In this document: piece after piece, positions 47,401 through 53,400 of the stretch
How positions within the stretch are numbered: position 1 is the first letter of the stretch
Layout of the letters: every line of letters starts with the position of its first letter
Assembly (NCBI GenBank): GCA_964019055.1
Contig: OZ025223.1
Location: forward strand, 496,001-560,000
DNA length: 64,000 bases
Origin: Anthopleura xanthogrammica
Taxonomy: Eukaryota; Cnidaria; Anthozoa; Actiniaria; Actiniidae
Reading direction: 5' to 3'
The notes under the pieces: generated by a model
What the model was told of the DNA's origin: nothing
Database searches by the model: none
What the model saw: the letters and a program-made list of their open reading frames with translations, nothing else
Made by a program: the position numbers and the translations under genes

Positions 47401-50400
47401 GTTGGTTTGATGGACCTACTGACATGGGTATGTCAAGGGCTAGAGCGATCCTCTCATCTCTTAGACAGCTGTCCTAAGGAAGAGTTTGAACCAGAATCTA
47501 CTGCATTCCCCACAGCCATCCTGTCAGCTGCTGCTATTGCTCATCGTGGTAGCGAGACACACCAAACTATCACCAACACGATCCAGGTAAACTAGAAGAA
47601 ACTCAACACAGAATAAATTAATGGAAAACCCCTTAATTTTGCGCATAATTCCAAATTGTAATTGGTCTACAGAGCTGTCAATCAGACGTCAAGAAAATAA
47701 CCAATAACATTAGACCTCACGCTGTAGCATTTGAAAGTCACGTGAGCGGAAGTGACGTAGGAAACTACGTACTAGCGTCCTGGTAAGTGCTCTCAACTCT
47801 CAAAAGTTCCCAAGTACAGTATTCTGTTTTTAAACTCAATTTTGTTAAACAGGAAACACGTCAAGATTCTCTCTCAGGGATTTGATGGTCTGAAAATCGT
47901 TTGTCAAAATATTGAAGAAATTGTTCCTTACTTCAAATCCAGGTAAGCTTGACATTACTATGGTAACTACTGCTCGATTGAAGTTTTCATGGATACCATA
48001 CTTTATTAATCAACGTTACTATGCTTACATTTTATTCCTAGTTTGTCAGATCAAGGTCTTGGTGGCTCGCTTCACCTCGTATCAAACAAGATTAGCGAAG
48101 AATGCGAGAAATTCCAAGTATGGTATCACAGCTTAGCACGTGACACGACAGCTTTAAGTATGTCGGAAGGTGAGGAGAGGTCAAGGTCAATTGATAATAT
48201 TAAGATCAAAAGATCAATATATTACTAGTGCAGAACCAACTAAACAGGCCGGATACTGGTAGTTGGAATGGGGAACTCCCATTACTTGGGATAACTGACA
48301 AGTACTTGAAAATCCTCTTCTTATATTGTCGATTCTTTTAACATGTTCAGAGTCTTCTCATGCTGTACCCGAGACAGTGGAAACGACCGTGACAGCACTG
48401 TTACTGGGTGTACAGAGAATAGCGAAAATCACTGAGGAACGAAGCAAGGAAAACGAGCAAGAACAAGCTAGCGGCGAAGAGGAACAAGGTAGGACTCGTC
48501 CAGAATTATTGGCAACCATGATCTGAAATGCATTCAACATGGCGGCTGTGATGTATTGAATGTATTGTATTGTAGTGTAGTGTTCTATATTGTATGTATT
48601 GTGTTGTCTTGTATTGCCTTCTATTGTTACTTGAACATGATTTTACTGCCTCTTTTGTCGCATTCAAGATGAAGACCATGGCGTCAAACGCATTCAACAT
48701 GGCAGCTGTAACGTAACATTAATATAGTTTTATAATATCTGCACCCTTATCATTCCTTGTCTCTGAAATATTTTTCTCTTTTTCTTTCTTTTTTTTTATT
48801 TCCAGAACATGAAGAAGAGGATCTACTGAAAGGTCATCTTATGACGCACGTTTATCAAAACATGGCTGACGATGTAACAAAACTTGACCTCCTGACCGTT
48901 CAGATGAGCGTGAAATCCTTGATATCTGGCCTGAGAGAGACGGCTAATATCATACACTATCCCACACGTAGTAACGAGGACAACACATTCAAGAATGACG
49001 ACGAAAGTGGTTGGATGTCGGGGAGTTCAGGCATTCCACTCATGTCTGCTGTGGTTCCTCTCTTGGACCAGTTCATTGGACTTACAGACAGCTATCTTGC
49101 CAATATGTTGTCCTCACACAGAACTACTTGTAAGATGTTGTCTGTTCTTCTGGGTGTTTTCGCCGAGTTGACAGAGAAAGGGTTTTGCTTGCCGCCCGAG
49201 ATGGAAGAAGAGGAAAGTGGGGAAGGAGCGACCGAGTTTGAAGATATTGAAGATGGTGGGCTTGGTGAAGGGGAAGGCGCCAAAGATGTCAGTGATCAAA
49301 TCGAAAATGAGGACCAGGTAGGTCACGTGATCAATCCGACATATTGGAGGTAACATACCTCTTAACCTAGAGTGTAAAACAGCTCGTGTTCCATTCATCC
49401 AACATGGCGGCTATAACGATACTTGAAAACCACCAAACGGCCGCCATGTTGGATGACATAAAAGAAACAATACAAAACCTATTGTTCTATTCATCCAACA
49501 TGGCGGCTGTAACGATACTTGAAAACCACTTGTTGAACTATTTTCAGCTGCAAGATGCGAAGAAAGAGGGCCAGGATGAAGACAAACAAGACAACAGTCA
49601 ACAACAGATTCCCGAGGAAGAAAATGGAATCGAAATGAGTGAAGATTTTGACGGCGCTATGCACGATGTTGAAGGTGACGAACGAGAAGATGAGAAGAGT
49701 GGTGACGAGGAGGAAGAGGAACCAGATATTGACAAGCAAATGGGAGAATTGGATGGAAAAGAGGATGAAAAACTGGATGAAAAAATGTGGGGGGATTCTG
49801 ATAATGAAGACGAAAAAGAGGTAAAAGATTTTTGATAATAAATGTGATTTTTTTTGGATACCAAAATGTCGTGCCAAGCAGTCAATCAATAATTCATATT
49901 TTCATTTTATTTTAGGAGGAGTCGGAATCGGAAAAAGGCGCTGGTGCTGAAGCCGAAGCTCAGTCTGAAATGGTGGCCAAAGAAGATAATAAAGGTAGGC
50001 CTTTGGATTCAAATTACAATGATATCTCTATTTATAAATGAACACCTTTTATTAAACTATGAAAAACTTACGGCACGGACCGCGCCTTGCCGTGACCATG
50101 TCAGTGCCGCGTATGAAAACATTCGACATTCGGTGCTGTGTCTGCGCCGCTCCGTAACCGTGCCGTATGCAATGACTTTTCACTCTCATACGAAATCTGC
50201 TCTAATGCAGGCGCTAGGCAAGGTCCTGAAGATATCCGCGTATTACACCTTCACTGGTCGAGTGCGAAACATTCAGTCGAGGCTTAAGAGTATTTTCAAT
50301 AGATTAGACCCTGCAGCCTCGATTTAATGTCTTCGGTTTGACCGTACGTTCTATGGTAAATGGTCAATGAAGTAGAGAGAAAAATTAAGTTCCTGTTGTG

Positions 50401-53400
50401 GTTTCTTACAGATGCTGTTGACCAAAGTAAAGAGAAAGATCAAGAACCCAGCGACCAAAATGACGACGAAGATGACATCAATGAATTGCCCAAAGAGGAT
50501 CAAGGGAACCTATCAGACGAAGAACTAGACGAACAGGGGGAGGGTAGGGATGATAATGGTACACCAGACAATGACGAGAACAATGACCTTGACCTTCCTG
50601 AGGATTTAGAGTTTGACGAAGAGGTTGAAAATCAGGCTGAGGAGGAAGGAGAAGGTAAAATACTCTTTATTTAGGAATTCATACAAAGTCAACAACTTTT
50701 AACTTTGCAGGGCTGTCATTCACTCCTGATAATCTTTTCTTTCGCGAAAAAACATAACAGTAATCTTTGGTTATTTAGCTTTAACATGATGTACGACACT
50801 ATACAATTTTATTCAATACGCGCAGAGAAATCTTTAATCGAAGGCAAAGCGCGAACAGTCCTGTTTCTTATTTGATGAATACAGGTGCTTTTTGATGGCC
50901 ATCACTCGTGTATACAGTTCTAACCTTGTTTGTAAATATCATTCAAATTTGCTGGGATTTCAAAACATTGTTAATATTCATGAGATACGTTCGTATCCCC
51001 TAGAAAAAGAAAGCGAGGCTGACATGGATGGTGGTGATGAGGAACCAATGGACGTTGACCAAGATGACACTTTACAAGAAGAAAGCAACACAGAAGAAGA
51101 ACAAGGGAAAGACACAAACGAGGATGATGAGACAGAGAATTGTACAGAAGAGAAACAAGATGGCGGCGAAGAACCCAAAGATGATGTTGAAGATGAAGAT
51201 GAGGAATGGAGGACGAAACATGAAAGCGAGGTTAGCAATCATTAAAGAAAGCAATAATACTAAGGAAAAAGATAATATAATATAACAACTTTATTTAAAG
51301 GGGATAGCAAATGACAATTTGTGCTGGTAACCTAGTGGCCCTTAAAATATAGGGAAAGACATCCAGCTGATCTGAGAAAAAATGTTAGCCAATCAGAATC
51401 GAGAAAATTTGCAAAACTGAGGTGTCATCCTTAGTCGCCCAGCGACTCGGGAAACGGTTATTTCTTTATTTTATTCTCTCATCATAGTGAATGTATGTAA
51501 AATATCAAAACTTCTCCTGAAAATCTAGTATTATCTCAGACATAAACTTTATAAGTGAATTTTCGCAGGTTTCATGACACCTCAGTTTTGCAGTGACGTC
51601 ATTTCTATGTCACTATTTCAGATCAGCTGGATGTAGTCTGAAACTAGAAAACATAACGCCCATAGCGAAAGAAAGTAAAATATTCAAGGGAATTTCATTT
51701 AGTTTTCATTTCATTTCATTTCATTTAATGTTTTCCCCTATAGGATCCAGATGCCGTGCAGGCAGTAGAAGACACTTCAGCCAATGATGGAGCACCTCAA
51801 CAGGACAATACAGTGGAGCAAACCGCTGGTCAAAGTGAGCCCAATGAAAACCAAGAACAGCATGGTGTAGGGAGCGCAGAGGCTGTTGGGAATGAAGGGC
51901 ACTCTGGGGAAGCGGAAGTGACGTCAGCACAGTCTGCTGCAGATACGAAACAAAAGGTTAAAAAAATCCATATTTTTAGTTTTTTTATTTGCGTAAAAGA
52001 TTGTGATGGTTTTTGTTGTTGTTATAGCAACGCAAACAGATGAACCGATCTCGTTCTGACCGGAGCCTCGGGTCGATGGATGAGCGAACTCATAAACGAT
52101 TAAAAACTGTGGACGAGACAGAACTGGAGTCTGAGAAACAGGTAGGAAAAGTAATAGAGGCATTACACGTGACAGAAGTCATCTTGGAGGGCAGGGGGTA
52201 GGAAAGAGATTCTGTTCTGTCATCCAACATGGCTGACGGCAAGTGAAAATAAACTGGAAGAAATGTCTAGATTGATTTGAATTTTTTCCTCTTTCTGGTC
52301 GCACCACTGAGTTTAGGTCTTGTCAACGTTTTCTTTTCTTTTTTTGGGAAATTCTTCAATATAGTTGTGGTTTAGGGCTGTCACGTGATATGTTATAACA
52401 GTAGCGCGAGTGTACGCGGCTGGGTTTTACATGATTTCTTTCTCTGTTTTCTCCCAGAGTGACGTGAAAAATGCATCAGAACTTTACCAACACATCAAAG
52501 ACGAAGGGTCGAAGCACGATGCGCAGACTCTAGATAGTGCTACTGCTGACCAAACACGAGAACAAGAGGGAGCACGCTTCCCAGAACATCAGAGTGATGA
52601 GGAAGATGAAGAAGATGAAGAAATGGAGGATTCAGACATGACGCTGAAGGAAAAAGAAGAGCGTCTGGTAATTGAAGTTAAAGTTAAGCTTCCTTCCTTC
52701 CGTCCCTTCCTCCCTTTTTTTCCTCGTCCTCTCCCTTTCTTCCCTCCTTCCCGGGGTTCCTTTCTTCCTTCCTCTTTCTTTCTTTCTTTCTTTCTTTTTT
52801 CATCGCTCTTTTATTCATTCATTCATTCATTCATTGATCTTTTCTTTTTTATACATTCTCTCCTTTCTTATATTTTCTTCGTTACATTCTCTCCGTCTTT
52901 GTTTTCTCTTTCCTTCCTTCCATCTTTTTTCTTTCTTCCATTTTTCACTCATTTCATTTATTTTAGAAACAAATCCATCAACAAAAGAACCTTCCAGAAG
53001 CAGCTGACACAGAAATGAAAGCACAGGAACAAGAACAACCTGAAGACGCAGAGGAACTGGACACTAGCTCACAGTCACGTGATATGGATCCGTCAGCTGA
53101 TAGGACGAGTAGCTCATATCACGTTTCTCATACAGCGTTGCAACAAGAAAGAGAGGTAAAATTGATGTTTTATATTTAAGCATCGTTAAAGCTGATTTTG
53201 TCGCTGTTGCTGTTCTTAGTTCTTATGATCATTAAAAATCGTAGCAATTAAATGGTTTTCCTTCGGGGCCAATCATGAAGCACAACAATGTATGTCATCC
53301 AATCACAACGCTTGAATTGGGAAGCCATTTCAAAGGCATAACTCCGAGCACTTCCGACTCCCAAGAAGTCATCTTTTCAAAATGCCTCCAGGGTTTTTTC

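Larger units (their letters stand above)
36006..48169 (+). other. MDN1: MDN1 exons 41-77: helical linker
   Basis: Exons 36006-36132, 36456-36562, 36628-36758, 37026-37180, 37382-37529, 37614-37812, 37983-38226, 38323-38452, 38581-38715, 38931-39139, 39207-39490, 39606-39719 (end uncertain), 39878-40029, 40340-40576, 40725-41006, 41085-41180, 41257-41374, 41697-41760, 41838-42509, 42594-42726, 42900-42995, 43295-43389, 43583-43707, 43963-44228, 44845-44949, 45181-45318, 45425-45587, 45914-45966, 46044-46134, 46295-46412, 46569-46677, 46929-47044, 47156-47243, 47401-47586, 47673-47782, 47853-47942, 48042-48169. Conservation is low, with islands such as MWVTLGLLQ, HLDSIIQLIIRWRKLELR, ESSSLGEFSARLRM, VKIAKWNDANFWAMKQ and GLSYRKGL. 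Exon 59 ends AAAAACA before gtaaga, which avoids an apparent in-frame stop. Confidence 0.88.
48351..53155 (+). other. MDN1: MDN1 exons 78-87: pre-acidic segment and Asp/Glu-rich region
   Basis: Exons 48351-48488, 48806-49317, 49548-49820, 49916-49994, 50412-50654, 51004-51230, 51744-51956, 52028-52141, 52458-52667, 52967-53155. Exon 79 keeps the conserved GFCLPPEMEEEESGEGATEF and GLGEGEGAKDVSDQIENEDQ; exon 80 keeps NGIEMSEDFDGAMHDVEGDE. The rest is low-complexity acid, with a basic patch (RTHKRLKTVDE) resembling the nuclear-localisation segment. It is a flexible tether that lets the MIDAS domain reach the AAA ring. Isolated acidic ORFs here belong to MDN1. Confidence 0.92.
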
